Source of the DNA: Stenotrophomonas maltophilia
GTDB taxonomy: Bacteria > Pseudomonadota > Gammaproteobacteria > Xanthomonadales > Xanthomonadaceae
Direction of reading: 5' to 3'
Assembly (NCBI RefSeq): GCF_006970445.1
Contig: NZ_CP033877.1
Coordinates: 3,046,750 to 3,110,749, forward strand
DNA: 64,000 bases
Part shown: positions 17,255 through 26,104 of the stretch, piece by piece
Numbering within the stretch: the first letter of the stretch is position 1
How the letters are laid out: each line of letters begins with the position of its first letter
Notes under the pieces: generated by a model
Seen by the model: only the letters and a program-made list of their open reading frames with translations
Database searches by the model: none
What the model was told of the DNA's origin: nothing
Program-made: the position numbers and the translations under genes

Positions 17255-17731
17255 ATGCTCCACCGCTTCCGTACCGCCTTGATCGTCCTGTGCACCCTCG
17301 CCCTTGTTGCCTGCAACAACGGCATCGTCAAGCGTGTTTCGGAACCGGCGGCCAGCCTGCAGCAGCTGACCGTGCGTGCCGACGGCAACTGGACCGTGGC
17401 CCTGCGCCTGCAGAACTTCAGCTCGATGCCGATGACCTTCGATGACGTCTCGCTGGCGCTGACCGTCGGCGACAGTGCAGCCGGCACCCTGCAGGCCAAG
17501 CCCGGCATCTCCATTGGCGGCACCTCCGCCGACGTCATCAATGTCGAACTCGTGCCCAGCTCGGCCGCGCGCCTGGTGGTGGCCGACGCGCTGGCCAGCA
17601 ACCGCACCCTGGCCTACAGCCTGAAGGGAACGGTGGCGGCCACGCCGCAGGAAAAGAAGCAGCGCAGCTTCGACATCAGCAGCCGCAGCACCCTCAACCA
17701 GGCCCCCGGCCTGCCCGGCGTGCTGCGCTGA
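17255..17731 (+). CDS. LEA14/WHy-domain lipoprotein
   Basis: A 158-residue lipoprotein with lipobox LVAC (Cys20) after a hydrophobic signal. The mature part, VSEPAASLQQLTVRADGNW, LRLQNFSSMPMTFDDVSLALTV and LKGTVAATPQ, has the beta-sandwich pattern of LEA type 2 (water-stress/hypersensitive) domains. Role unknown in bacteria; stress protection is proposed for relatives. It precedes the acyl-CoA dehydrogenase gene by 65 bases on the same strand. Confidence 0.8.
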   Translation: MLHRFRTALIVLCTLALVACNNGIVKRVSEPAASLQQLTVRADGNWTVALRLQNFSSMPMTFDDVSLALTVGDSAAGTLQAKPGISIGGTSADVINVELVPSSAARLVVADALASNRTLAYSLKGTVAATPQEKKQRSFDISSRSTLNQAPGLPGVLR

Positions 17732-17796
17732 TTACCGACTTTCGTCGCGGCGCCTGGCGCCGCTCCCCCCTGCCCTGATCAAATCGAGACGTACCG

Positions 17797-19587
17797 ATGA
17801 GCAGCTACACCGCCCCGCTTTCCGACCTCCGTTTCGCCCTGCACGACGTGCTCAAGGTCGAACCCCTGTTCGCCCGCCTGGGCTTCACCGATGCCACCGC
17901 CGACGTGGTCGATGCCGTGCTGGAAGAAGCCGGCCGCTTCAGCGCCACCGTGCTGGCCCCGCTCAACAGCGTCGGCGACGAGATCGGCTGCGTGCTCGAC
18001 CAGGCCAGCGGTGAAGTGACCACCCCGCCCGGCTTCAAGCAGGCCTACGACCAGTTCGTCGATGGCGGCTGGACCGGCCTGACCGCCTCGCCGGAGCTGG
18101 GCGGCCAGGGCCTGCCGCACACCCTGGGCGTGCCGCTCAACGAAATGATCAACGCCGCCAACCTGGCCTGGGGCAACTTCCCGCTGCTCTCGCACGGCGC
18201 CATCGAAGCACTGAAGCAGCACGGCGAGGCCTGGCAGCACGAGGCCTTCCTCAAGCCGCTGATCGAGGGCCGCTGGACCGGCACCATGTGCCTGACCGAA
18301 CCGCACTGCGGCACCGACCTGGGCCTGCTCAAGACCAAGGCCGAGCCGAACGCCGATGGCAGCTATTCGATCACCGGCACCAAGATCTTCATCACCGCCG
18401 GCGAGCACGACCTGACCGGCAACATCGTGCACCTGGTGCTGGCCAAGCTGCCCGACGCCCCTCCGGGCGCCAAGGGCATCTCGCTGTTCGTCACCCCCAA
18501 GTTCAAGGTCGACCGCGAAGGCAACGTCGGCGAGCGCAACGCACTGCGCTGTGGCTCGATCGAGCACAAGATGGGCATCAAGGGTTCGGTCACCTGCGTG
18601 ATGAACTTCGATGGCGCACAGGGCTACCTGGTCGGCCAGCCGCACAAGGGCCTGCAGGCGATGTTCACCATGATGAACACCGCGCGCCTGGGCGTTGGCC
18701 TGCAGGGCATCGGCCTGTCCGAGCGCGCCTACCAGAACGCACTGAAGTACAGCCGTGAGCGCCTGCAGTCGCGCGCCCTGAGTGGTGCCAAGTTCCCGGA
18801 CAAGCCGGCCGACCCGATCCTGGTCCACCCGGATGTGCGACGCATGCTGCTCACGGTGAAGTCGCTGGTCGAAGGCAGCCGCCTGCTGGCGCTGCACGCC
18901 GCCACCCTGATCGACGTTGCCCACCATGCCGAGGATGCCGCCGAGCGCGAGCGCGCCGACACCCTGGTGAGCTTCCTGACCCCGATCTCCAAGGCCTGCC
19001 AGACCGAATGGGGCATCGAGAACACCTACAACGCCCTGCAGTGCTTCGGTGGCCACGGCTACATCCGCGAACACGGCATGGAACAGCTGGCCCGCGATGC
19101 CCGCATCACCACCCTGTATGAAGGCACCACCGGCATCCAGGCACTGGACCTGATCGGCCGCAAGACCGCGTCCAGCCAGGGCGCCGGCCTGAAGCTGATG
19201 CTGGCCGAGATCGAAGCCTTCGCCAAGGAACACGAGGGCAACGAAGCGCTGGCCGAGTTCATCGGCCCGCTGCGCGCCAAGGCCGCCGAATGGGGCAAGC
19301 TGACCATGGACGTGCTGCAGCGCGCGGCCGGCAATCCGGACGAACTGGGCGCAGCCAGCTACGACTACCTGTTCTATTCGGGCTACGTGGTACTGGCCTA
19401 CTGGTGGGCCCGCAGCGTGGCCGCCGCCCACGCCAGCGCGCACGGCGCCGCCTTCGCCCAGGGCAAGCGCGAAACCGCTCGCTTCTACTTCGCCCGTGTG
19501 CTGCCGCGCACGCTCAGCCACGCCGCCGCGATCCAGTCCGGCGCCGCTCCGCTGATGACGATGGACGACGAGCGCTTCGGCGCCTGA
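17797..19587 (+). CDS. Acyl-CoA dehydrogenase with C-terminal extension
   Basis: A 596-residue FAD enzyme that introduces the alpha,beta double bond in acyl-CoA. Motifs: CLTEPHCGTDLG (FAD/substrate), TGTKIFITAGEHDLTGN, MGIKGSVTC, LQCFGGHGYIREHGMEQLARDARI and YEGTTGIQALDLIGRK containing the catalytic Glu. The roughly 600-residue length and C-terminal helical domain place it with the DmdC/AcdA-type long dehydrogenases, often annotated as methylmercaptopropionyl-CoA dehydrogenase; substrate assignment is uncertain. No electron-transfer flavoprotein genes adjoin. Confidence 0.93.
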   Translation: MSSYTAPLSDLRFALHDVLKVEPLFARLGFTDATADVVDAVLEEAGRFSATVLAPLNSVGDEIGCVLDQASGEVTTPPGFKQAYDQFVDGGWTGLTASPELGGQGLPHTLGVPLNEMINAANLAWGNFPLLSHGAIEALKQHGEAWQHEAFLKPLIEGRWTGTMCLTEPHCGTDLGLLKTKAEPNADGSYSITGTKIFITAGEHDLTGNIVHLVLAKLPDAPPGAKGISLFVTPKFKVDREGNVGERNALRCGSIEHKMGIKGSVTCVMNFDGAQGYLVGQPHKGLQAMFTMMNTARLGVGLQGIGLSERAYQNALKYSRERLQSRALSGAKFPDKPADPILVHPDVRRMLLTVKSLVEGSRLLALHAATLIDVAHHAEDAAERERADTLVSFLTPISKACQTEWGIENTYNALQCFGGHGYIREHGMEQLARDARITTLYEGTTGIQALDLIGRKTASSQGAGLKLMLAEIEAFAKEHEGNEALAEFIGPLRAKAAEWGKLTMDVLQRAAGNPDELGAASYDYLFYSGYVVLAYWWARSVAAAHASAHGAAFAQGKRETARFYFARVLPRTLSHAAAIQSGAAPLMTMDDERFGA

Positions 19588-19612
19588 GCCGGGCTGCTGC
19601 CCGGCACCCGCG

Positions 19613-19635
19613 GTAGTGCCGGCCGCTGGCCGGCA
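19613..19635 (+). repeat. GTAG-tipped palindrome (SMAG-like)
   Basis: GTAG then TGCCGGCC-GCT-GGCCGGCA, 26 bases after the acyl-CoA dehydrogenase stop; may stabilise or end its mRNA. Confidence 0.85.
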
Positions 19636-19788
19636 ACCGCAACAGCCGGCTTCCTGCGGGATGGCAAGGTGGGTCCAATTGCGGGGGACGGCGCAAGTAC
19701 GTCCCTGTAGCCTCGGTCGCCGCATCCATGCGGCTCACGCCCCCGCAACCGGCCCCACCCTGCCCTCGACAGATTTCTGCTGCTGTTG

Positions 19789-19836
19789 GTAGATGTCGAC
19801 CTTGGTCGACACGGCAGATCCACGCCATGCGTGGAT
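19789..19836 (+). repeat. Two adjacent SMAG-like palindromes
   Basis: First unit 19789-19811: GTAG then TGTCGACC-TT-GGTCGACA. Second unit 19814-19836: GCAG (altered GTAG) then ATCCACGC-CAT-GCGTGGAT. The two stems differ in sequence but share the head, as in dimeric SMAG arrangements. Confidence 0.8.
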
Positions 19837-19861
19837 GAAAACCACCGAAATCCATCTGGAG

Positions 19862-19887
19862 AAAAGCCCCCCTTTGTTAAGGGGGGC
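19862..19887 (-). terminator. GC-only hairpin with T-run on the minus strand
   Basis: GCCCCCC/GGGGGGC stem with an 8-base loop, followed on the minus strand by TTTT. No minus-strand gene lies upstream within this interval, so what it would terminate is unclear. Confidence 0.4.
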
Positions 19888-19922
19888 GTGCCGACGGCGC
19901 AGGGGATAGGAGAAATGCGTGG

Positions 19923-19955
19923 GCATCCCAACCCGCCGACGGCGGGCTGGGATGC
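19923..19955. repeat. 15-bp-arm inverted repeat
   Basis: GCATCCCAACCCGCC and GGCGGGCTGGGATGC pair with one mismatch around a 3-base loop. Confidence 0.85.
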
Positions 19956-19966
19956 CGAATGCGCGG

Positions 19967-20028
19967 ACCTGAATGTTGACGATTTGTGTATCGCCGACAG
20001 GCGATACACAAATCGTCAACATTCAGGT
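19967..20028. repeat. Perfect 62-bp hairpin (29-bp arms)
   Basis: Two 29-base arms are exact reverse complements around the loop GACA. The left arm starts ACCTGAATGTTGACG and ends GTGTATCGCC. It ends 16 bases before the HNH gene start and must fold into its 5' leader or overlap its promoter. There is no T-run, so it is not a normal terminator. It is far longer and more perfect than the SMAG elements next to it. Confidence 0.95.
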
Positions 20029-20044
20029 ATAAGCTGTTCTCCCG

Positions 20045-20710
20045 ATGGAGACAGACACTACACGCTTGGGTCTGATCGAAGCCGGAGCTCCGTTTTCTGC
20101 TCCGGGCGCCGAAGCATCGCCCAACGCCACGACGCTGCATCGCCCCGGTTCGGTCCGGCTGCTCTCGCTTGATGCCCACGGACGCGTACTGGACTGGATC
20201 ACCTGGCAGGATGCGGCCTGCCTCTACGCCCGCGAGGCGGTGGCCTGGACGCTCGGCGATCCCTGCCTGCACATCCACGGCGGCACCAACCGCTTCAGCG
20301 GACTGCAGAGCGGCATGGACCTGCACCCGATCATCGCCGCCCGCGGCCACGCCCGCTCGCGCGCAATCGACCCGACGCCGAACCTGACCAACCAGGCCCT
20401 GTTCGCCCGCGACGCCCATCTGTGCATGTATTGCGGCCAGCAGTTCAGCCGCCCCACGCTCACCCGCGACCACGTCATGCCGCTGTCAAAGGGCGGGCTG
20501 GACTGCTGGGAAAACGTGGTCACCGCCTGCTTCCACTGCAATTCGCGCAAGAGCGACCGCACCCCGCAGCAGGCCGGCATGCCCCTGCTGGCGGTGCCCT
20601 ACCGGCCCAGCTGGATCGAGCACCTGATCCTGTCCAACCGCAACATCCTGGCCGACCAGATGGCCTTCCTGAAGGCGCAATTGCCCAAGCGCTCGAAACT
20701 GAGCACCTGA
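20045..20710 (+). CDS. HNH endonuclease
   Basis: A 221-residue protein with a C-terminal HNH nuclease domain: CMYCGQQF zinc knuckle, TRDHVMPLSKGG with the catalytic His, NVVTACFHCNSRKSDRTPQQ with the second Cys pair and Asn/His positions. The N-terminal 110 residues (SVRLLSLDAHGRVLDWITWQDAACLYAREAV) are an uncharacterised domain common to this stand-alone family in Xanthomonads. Not obviously a restriction or homing enzyme; no methylase, intron or phage gene adjoins. Start ATG follows a 62-bp perfect hairpin. Confidence 0.88.
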   Translation: METDTTRLGLIEAGAPFSAPGAEASPNATTLHRPGSVRLLSLDAHGRVLDWITWQDAACLYAREAVAWTLGDPCLHIHGGTNRFSGLQSGMDLHPIIAARGHARSRAIDPTPNLTNQALFARDAHLCMYCGQQFSRPTLTRDHVMPLSKGGLDCWENVVTACFHCNSRKSDRTPQQAGMPLLAVPYRPSWIEHLILSNRNILADQMAFLKAQLPKRSKLST

Positions 20711-20812
20711 ACGCCCGAAAATGCAACCCTCACCGTCCTGTCACGGACGGCGGCGTTTGCTTGCCCCACCCCCGTTTGAGGGCGAAAATGGGCGTTCAGA
20801 AAAAGTGCGAAC

Positions 20813-22723
20813 ATGATGATCGACTCTGCCCGCTATCCCCGCCTCGCGCGCATCCAGACACCGGATGACCTGCGCACGTTCGACGAATCCGAAATGAGGG
20901 CGGTTGCTGACGAACTGCGCGCCTACCTCATCGAATCGGTGGGCAAGAGCGGCGGCCACTTCGCCGCCGGCCTGGGCGTGATCGAGCTCACCGTGGCCCT
21001 GCACTACCTGTACCAGACGCCGCACGACCAGCTGGTCTGGGACGTCGGTCACCAGACCTACCCGCACAAGATCCTGACCGGCCGCCGCGACGAGATCCAC
21101 ACCGTCAAGCAGAAGGACGGCGTCGCACCGTTCCCGAAGCGCGAGGAAAGCGAATACGACACCTTCGGCGTCGGCCACTCCTCGACCTCGATCTCGGCCG
21201 CACTCGGCATGGCCATCGCCCGCCAGTCCGAAGGCGACGATCGCAAGGTCGTGGCGGTGATCGGTGACGGCGCGATGACCGCCGGCATGGCCTTTGAAGC
21301 GCTGATGCACGCCGGCGGCATGGAGCCGGAGCCGAACCTGCTGGTGATCCTCAACGACAACAACATGTCGATCTCCGAGGCGGTCGGCGGCCTGACCAAG
21401 ATGCTGGGCCGCGCCACCGGCAGCCGCACGCTCAACGCGCTGCGCGAAGGGGGCAAGAAGATCCTCGGTGACAAGAAGAACAATCCGGCGCGTTTCGTGA
21501 AGCGCTGGGAAGAGCACTGGAAGGGCATGTTCGTGCCCTCCACGATGTTCGAGGAAATGGGTTTCCACTACACCGGCCCGATCGACGGCCACGACATGCC
21601 GGCCCTGTTGTCCACGCTGAAGACGCTGCGCGCCTCCAAGGGCCCCAAGCTGCTGCATGTGATGACCACCAAGGGCAAGGGCTACGAGCCGGCCGAAGGC
21701 GATCAGATCGGTTACCACGCCGTGGGCCCGTTCGATCCGGACAAGGGCCTGGTGGCCAAGGCCGGGGCCAAGAAGCCGACCTATACCGATGTATTCAGCG
21801 ACTGGCTGTGCGATGCCGCCGCCGCCGAGCCGCGCCTGTACGGCATCACCCCGGCGATGCGCGAAGGCTCAGGCCTGGTGCGCTTCAGCAAGGAATACCC
21901 GCAGCGCTATTTCGACGTGGCGATCGCCGAGCAGCACGCGGTCACCCTCGCCGCAGGCATGGCCACCCAGGGTGGCAAGCCAGTGGTGGCGATCTATTCG
22001 ACCTTCCTGCAGCGCGCGTACGACCAGCTGGTGCACGACGTGGCGATCCAGGACCTGGATGTGCTGTTTGCGATCGACCGCGCTGGCGTGGTCGGCCCGG
22101 ACGGCGCAACCCACGCCGGCAACCTCGACCTGAGCTTCCTGCGCTGCGTGCCAAACCTGGTGGTGATGGCGCCGTCCAATGAAGCGGAGTGCCGGCAGAT
22201 GCTCAGCACCGGCCTGCAGCACCCGGGCCCGGCCGCCGTACGCTACCCGCGTGGCACTGGCACCGGCGTTGCAGCCGGTACCGACCTGTCGACCCTGCCG
22301 ATCGGCAAGGGCGAGCTGCGCCTGCAGGGCAGCCGCATCGCCCTGCTCGCCTTCGGCAGCACCGTGGCCGCCGCTGAGCAGGTCGGCCGCGAACTGGGCC
22401 TGAGCGTGGTCAACATGCGCTTCATCAAGCCTCTGGATCGCGAACTGGTGCTGGCCGTGGCCGCCCAGCACGAGGGCCTGGTCACGATCGAAGACAACGT
22501 GGTGGCCGGTGGCGCCGGTTCCGGCGTCGGTGAACTGCTCAATGCCGAAGGCGTGCTGCGTCCGATCCTGCACCTGGGCCTGCCCGACAGCTACCAGCAC
22601 CACGCCAGCCGCGAGGACCTGCTGGCCGAAGCCGGCATTGATGCGGCCGGCATCCGCGCCGCTGTGCTCAAGCGTTGGCCGCAGCTGGCCACAGGCACCC
22701 CGCCGCTGAGCGCAGCGGGCTGA
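20813..22723 (+). CDS. dxs: 1-deoxy-D-xylulose-5-phosphate synthase
   Basis: A 636-residue thiamine-diphosphate enzyme joining pyruvate and glyceraldehyde-3-phosphate, first step of the MEP isoprenoid pathway. Motifs: [49 protein letters not shown], the ThDP motif [14 protein letters not shown]...NDNNMSIS (about 150-185), [13 protein letters not shown] and [23 protein letters not shown], then the transketolase C-terminal domain. Starts with two Met codons. Length is typical. Confidence 0.97.
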   Translation: MMIDSARYPRLARIQTPDDLRTFDESEMRAVADELRAYLIESVGKSGGHFAAGLGVIELTVALHYLYQTPHDQLVWDVGHQTYPHKILTGRRDEIHTVKQKDGVAPFPKREESEYDTFGVGHSSTSISAALGMAIARQSEGDDRKVVAVIGDGAMTAGMAFEALMHAGGMEPEPNLLVILNDNNMSISEAVGGLTKMLGRATGSRTLNALREGGKKILGDKKNNPARFVKRWEEHWKGMFVPSTMFEEMGFHYTGPIDGHDMPALLSTLKTLRASKGPKLLHVMTTKGKGYEPAEGDQIGYHAVGPFDPDKGLVAKAGAKKPTYTDVFSDWLCDAAAAEPRLYGITPAMREGSGLVRFSKEYPQRYFDVAIAEQHAVTLAAGMATQGGKPVVAIYSTFLQRAYDQLVHDVAIQDLDVLFAIDRAGVVGPDGATHAGNLDLSFLRCVPNLVVMAPSNEAECRQMLSTGLQHPGPAAVRYPRGTGTGVAAGTDLSTLPIGKGELRLQGSRIALLAFGSTVAAAEQVGRELGLSVVNMRFIKPLDRELVLAVAAQHEGLVTIEDNVVAGGAGSGVGELLNAEGVLRPILHLGLPDSYQHHASREDLLAEAGIDAAGIRAAVLKRWPQLATGTPPLSAAG

Positions 22724-22752
22724 GGCCGATCAGGCACCCACGCATGACGGGG

Positions 22753-22778
22753 AAGGTGCGGCCAAGGGCCCGCACCTT
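22753..22778 (+). terminator. Hairpin downstream of dxs
   Basis: AAGGTGCG/CGCACCTT stem extended by GGCC pairing; no T-run follows, so it may be a transcript-stabilising end rather than an intrinsic terminator. Confidence 0.45.
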
Positions 22779-22793
22779 CTATGGCGGAAGCAG

Positions 22794-22816
22794 GTAGATC
22801 CACGCCACGCGTGGAT
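22794..22816 (+). repeat. GTAG-tipped palindrome (SMAG-like)
   Basis: GTAG then ATCCACGC-CAC-GCGTGGAT. Confidence 0.8.
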
Positions 22817-22856
22817 GCTGGAACTCCGCAGGCCTGCCTCGGCAGGCACCCCACGC

Positions 22857-23060
22857 TCAGCCGTAACTGACGGCTTCGACGAATGCGCCGCTGGCTTCCA
22901 CGCGCACGGCGGCACGCTGCCCGGTATCGACGAAGTGCAGGCGGGCCAGGGTCTCGGCGAAGTCATAGGCACGGGCGCCATCGCGGAACTCGATCGGCTC
23001 CGGCCGGTCCGGATGCAGCACGCGCCACTGGCGCTGTTCGCATTGCAGGCGGATCAACAT
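22857..23060 (-). CDS. Small conserved protein, paralogue of the 29107-29364 product
   Basis: A 67-residue soluble protein: MLIRLQCEQRQWRVLHPD, then FRDGARAYDFAETLARLH and a C-terminal TGQRAAVRVEASGAFVEAV. The ending matches the 29107-29364 product (TGQRSTVRVEALGSSVDAV), and both have a W-x-(V/L)-L-(H/D)-P strand near the start, so the two are paralogues. The strand-helix-strand layout resembles DUF2188-type proteins. Start supported by AAGGAG 8 bases upstream. Function unknown. Confidence 0.75.
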   Translation of the reverse strand: MLIRLQCEQRQWRVLHPDRPEPIEFRDGARAYDFAETLARLHFVDTGQRAAVRVEASGAFVEAVSYG

Positions 23061-23234
23061 GCAGCTCACTCCTTGAGGCAGCGTATCGATGGCGGCACGA
23101 TGCTGATGCCGGCTACGGCACACGACATCGCAGGGAATCAGGGCACGCAAGGTGTCCTGATCACAGACGATACGGCGTTCAAAATGTGAGCTGTATCAGA
23201 TTATTCTGATTTTCACGGGCTGAACCCGTAAAGC

Positions 23235-23798
23235 TCAGTTCACCTGGAACTGCGCCCGGCAGCCATCACTCACCCAGATGCCGCGGCGATCCCAGCCCCA
23301 GCTCTGGCCTTCGATGCAGGCGCTGCGCGAATCCTGGCGGATCAGGCGCACACCCCGGCGGATGCGCGCATCGCAGTACTCCTGCCGATGACCATTGGAA
23401 TGGCAGGTGACCACATCGCCGCCGCCCCATCCGTTGCCATTGCCATTGCCCCAGCCGCCACCGTTGCCGCCCCAGCCACCACCCCGGCGGTATTCACCCA
23501 CGAATTCGGCACGGCACCCCTGTGTGACCCAGACGCCGTTGCGCGACTGGCCCCAGGTCTCACCTTCCACACAGGGCGAACCGGACAACTGGCGGATCAA
23601 CCGCGCGCGGCCGTCCAGGCGGCACTCGTTGCTGCGGTTCTTGACCGACTCGCAGCGCACGATGCCATTGCCATCGCGGCCGCCATAGCGGTCGTCGTCA
23701 TAGCCGTAGCCATAGCTCTGCGCCTGGGCGCCGCCGGCAGCCGCCAGCATCGGCAACAGGGTGCAGGCCAGAGTGCGCCAGGTGAGTGCCTTGCCCAT
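23235..23798 (-). CDS. DUF3011 exported protein, copy 1
   Basis: A 187-residue secreted or periplasmic protein with signal peptide ending AAGGAQAQ. Two DUF3011 repeats: VRCESVKNRSNECRLDGR...GQSRNGVWVTQGCRAEFVGEY and VTCHSNGHRQEYCDARIRR...WGWDRRGIWVSDGCRAQFQ, each with paired Cys and a W-x2-(R/N)x-G-(V/I)-WV core. A Gly/Asn/Trp-rich linker (about 30 residues) joins them. A paralogue with a charged Arg/Asp linker is at 33735-34250. Function unknown; cell-envelope location is likely. Confidence 0.85.
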   Translation of the reverse strand: MGKALTWRTLACTLLPMLAAAGGAQAQSYGYGYDDDRYGGRDGNGIVRCESVKNRSNECRLDGRARLIRQLSGSPCVEGETWGQSRNGVWVTQGCRAEFVGEYRRGGGWGGNGGGWGNGNGNGWGGGDVVTCHSNGHRQEYCDARIRRGVRLIRQDSRSACIEGQSWGWDRRGIWVSDGCRAQFQVN

Positions 23799-23896
23799 CG
23801 AGATCTCCAGATGAATACGATGGCGCAAGCATCCGGGATTCACGGCCCGCCGCACAGAGGGATGCGCAATGGCAGTTTTTCCCCCATTCAAACAAC

Positions 23897-24598
23897 TCAA
23901 CCGGACCTGACTGGTCCAACGCCGCCCGAGTGGCTGCCGGCTGCCACACCACGGACCATGCCGTCGGCGTTTCCCAGCCGCTCCTCGAACGCGTAGGCGA
24001 ACAGCTCTGCGTCATTGCTGATGCCGAGCTTCCTCATCGCAGAGATGCGTTGCCGGCTGATGGTACTGACGGTACGCCGCAACTGCGCGGCGATCTCGGT
24101 GATCGAAGGACCCGACACATACAACCGCAACACTTCCAGCTCCTTGGGCGACAGCACTGAAAGCGACCGCTCGCGCCCGCAGTCCTGCAGGCAGGGCGCC
24201 AGCTCGGGGTCCAGGTAGATCCCGCCACTCAGTACGGTATCGACCGCCTTGCGGGCGCCATCCACGCCACTGCTTTTGCACACCAGTCCCCGCACACCCG
24301 TGCGCATGGCCATGTTCAAGGTCGTGGCATTGGTGACCATCGTGACCAGGATCACCGGCACCTTGGGGTAATTGCGACTCAACGACTGCAGCATCGCCTG
24401 GCCATCCGAGCGACCACCATTGGGCATCGAAAAATCAGTCACTACCAGATCAACGACTTCTTCGGCCAGGATCGACATAAGGCTTTCTGCACACCGCGCC
24501 TCTGCCACCACGCGATGGCGCCCACCGGCCTCGATCACGATGCGCGTGCCAAGCAGGACCAGGGGATGGTCGTCCGCGATGGCAATTCGAGTGAGCAT
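23897..24598 (-). CDS. LuxR/NarL-type response regulator (RcsB/FimZ-like)
   Basis: A 233-residue two-component regulator. Receiver domain: acidic pair Asp9-Asp10 in IAIADDHPLVL, phosphoacceptor Asp55 in VVTDFSMPNGG, Lys108 in GLVCKSSG. The LuxR helix-turn-helix is at about 148-195 (VLSPKELEVLRLYVSG, EIAAQLRRTVSTISRQR). No histidine kinase adjoins. It is divergent from the GTPase/roadblock/pilin gene run across a 250-base AT-richer gap and is its obvious candidate controller. ATG at 24598 chosen because the receiver starts at once; an in-frame ATG ten codons upstream exists. Confidence 0.9.
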   Translation of the reverse strand: MLTRIAIADDHPLVLLGTRIVIEAGGRHRVVAEARCAESLMSILAEEVVDLVVTDFSMPNGGRSDGQAMLQSLSRNYPKVPVILVTMVTNATTLNMAMRTGVRGLVCKSSGVDGARKAVDTVLSGGIYLDPELAPCLQDCGRERSLSVLSPKELEVLRLYVSGPSITEIAAQLRRTVSTISRQRISAMRKLGISNDAELFAYAFEERLGNADGMVRGVAAGSHSGGVGPVRSG

Positions 24599-24848
24599 GC
24601 TGATTACCCGTAAATAGTCACGCTGCAATGCGCAGCGAAAACCCTAGTAATCATTCCGGGCAACGTCAACTTAACAATGGCCCACTGCAATTGATTTCAT
24701 TCAAGCCAAATCGCCAGCCCGTTTCCATTATTTGCATTCGCGACAACAAACGCACGCCGCGCATAAACTTTCCCAATAGTTTCATTCCAGAAATCCGGAA
24801 AGGCCGTTTACATAGCCATCTCCGATCACTCGCTGCGCTGGACACCCC
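24599..24848. promoter_or_regulatory. Divergent, AT-richer control region of the GTPase/pilin locus
   Basis: About 250 non-coding bases between the response-regulator gene and the first gene of the GTPase run, visibly richer in A/T than the flanking genes (for example CAACTTAACAATGG and TTTCCATTATTTGC). I could not pick one convincing promoter. Position and composition suggest it holds promoters for both directions and perhaps regulator sites. Confidence 0.5.
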
Positions 24849-25556
24849 ATGGTCCGATTCCGTCGTCAATCATTTGAGGATCTGCAAGGACCACTTGAAC
24901 CAGCTCCGCTGGCACCGGCAACACTGCCGACGGCAGCATTGCCGTTCGTACAGCAATTGCGCCTGCACCTGGCGAGCGACAGTACGCCGTCGCGGTGGCC
25001 GGCCCATGCCGCGATCATCCATGGCGAGGCCCCGGTGTGCTGGCTGGATGCCAGGAACGACCAGATGATGACCACTGCGCCAGCGCCGATCACCCTGACG
25101 CTGCTGCAGAGGCTGCTGCGCGATGAGGATCCCCCGCTGAGCCTGGTGCCGGTAACCCAGGATGTGTTCGTGCAGCGCGCGACGGTGTCCAGCAACATCC
25201 CGCTGCGCCCGACCTTGTGGAACGTCGGCCTGGCCACGGCTGATCACAACGCGCCGATGCCTACCCTGCACGAGAGCGCGAAGCTGCGCCTTCGTCGCTG
25301 GCCGGATTTCCGCATCCTGGCCCATCGTCCCGATCACTTCCGACTGTGCGCGCTGCTGATCAAGCAGGGCGCGTCCGTGCAGGCGTGCTGCGACGTCCTC
25401 GACCTGCCGCACCATACCGTGCAGTCGTTCTTCAATGCGGCGTTTCTCACCGCCTATGCCTTTCCCGTCGTAGGCGAGGACGCACCCGTGCGCCCCTCGC
25501 CCACCGATGGCCTCGTCAACCTGTGGCGACAACTTCGTATCCGCTGGAGTGCATGA
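24849..25556 (+). CDS. Unknown protein, first gene of the GTPase/roadblock run
   Basis: A 235-residue soluble protein I do not recognise. It has a Pro/Ala-rich start, a middle region with AHAAIIHGEAPVCWLD, and a C-terminal part (LRLRRWPDFRILAHRPDHFRLCALLIKQ, then SVQACCDVLDLPHHTVQSFF) that could form a helix-turn-helix. Its stop overlaps the GTPase start by 4 bases, so the two are translationally coupled and probably act together. By analogy with GTPase/roadblock modules it could be an adaptor or effector; that is inference. No strong ribosome site precedes the ATG, so the true start may differ. Confidence 0.75.
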   Translation: MVRFRRQSFEDLQGPLEPAPLAPATLPTAALPFVQQLRLHLASDSTPSRWPAHAAIIHGEAPVCWLDARNDQMMTTAPAPITLTLLQRLLRDEDPPLSLVPVTQDVFVQRATVSSNIPLRPTLWNVGLATADHNAPMPTLHESAKLRLRRWPDFRILAHRPDHFRLCALLIKQGASVQACCDVLDLPHHTVQSFFNAAFLTAYAFPVVGEDAPVRPSPTDGLVNLWRQLRIRWSA

Positions 25557-26104
25557 CCGTGCGTGAGCACAAGATCGTAGTGATGGGCCCACTTGGCGCG
25601 GGCAAGTCCACCCTCGTGCAGACCCTGACCCGGGGCAAGGCCGTAGTGACCGAAGCTCGCAATACCGACCCTTCCGTGGGCAAGCAATTCACCACCGTCG
25701 CCATGGACTATGGCGACATCGACCTACCGGGTGGCGACCGCCTGCGCCTGTATGGATCCCCCGGACAGGAGCGCTTCTCCTACATCTGGCCGATCCTGCT
25801 GGCCGGTGCTGAAGGCGCCATCGTCCTGATCGACGGCAGCGCCAGCATGGACAGCACGCTGGCGGGGCAGCACCTGAAGGCCATCGCAGACAGCGCACCG
25901 GGCCTGCCCGTCGTCATCGGCTTCACCCGATGCGGCAGCACCGATGACCCGGTACAGCCGCACTGGCAGAACTGGTTGCAGGACCATGCACCGCACCTGC
26001 CGGCATTGCCGCTGGACCCGCGCGACATGGCGCAGGCCATCACTACGATGGATCTGCTGATGAGCCAGATCGAATGCAATGCCATGGTGGTCACCCATGA
26101 ATGA
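25553..26104 (+). CDS. Ras-like small GTPase of the MglA/Srb (COG2229) type
   Basis: A 183-residue GTP-binding protein. P-loop GPLGAGKST (residues 12-20); switch II/G3 region LYGSPGQERFSYIW (about 65-79), the PGQERF form found in bacterial MglA-like and conservon GTPases; G4, normally NKxD, is replaced by IGFTRCGSTDD, so guanine recognition is atypical. Start overlaps the upstream unknown gene; its stop overlaps the roadblock gene by 8 bases. Roadblock proteins typically bind or regulate such GTPases (MglB with MglA), so this is probably a GTPase switch with its own partners. Confidence 0.88.
   Translation: MTVREHKIVVMGPLGAGKSTLVQTLTRGKAVVTEARNTDPSVGKQFTTVAMDYGDIDLPGGDRLRLYGSPGQERFSYIWPILLAGAEGAIVLIDGSASMDSTLAGQHLKAIADSAPGLPVVIGFTRCGSTDDPVQPHWQNWLQDHAPHLPALPLDPRDMAQAITTMDLLMSQIECNAMVVTHE

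Noticed and set aside
19588..20044. Insertion-sequence remnant
   Set aside because: Several inverted repeats but no transposase fragment, no target-site duplication recognised; better described as clustered palindromes.
23195..23229. ATCAGA-TTAT-TCTGAT palindrome and a short ACGGG/CCCGT stem
   Set aside because: Possible operator or weak terminator after the DUF3011 gene, but short, without a T-run and without a clear partner regulator.
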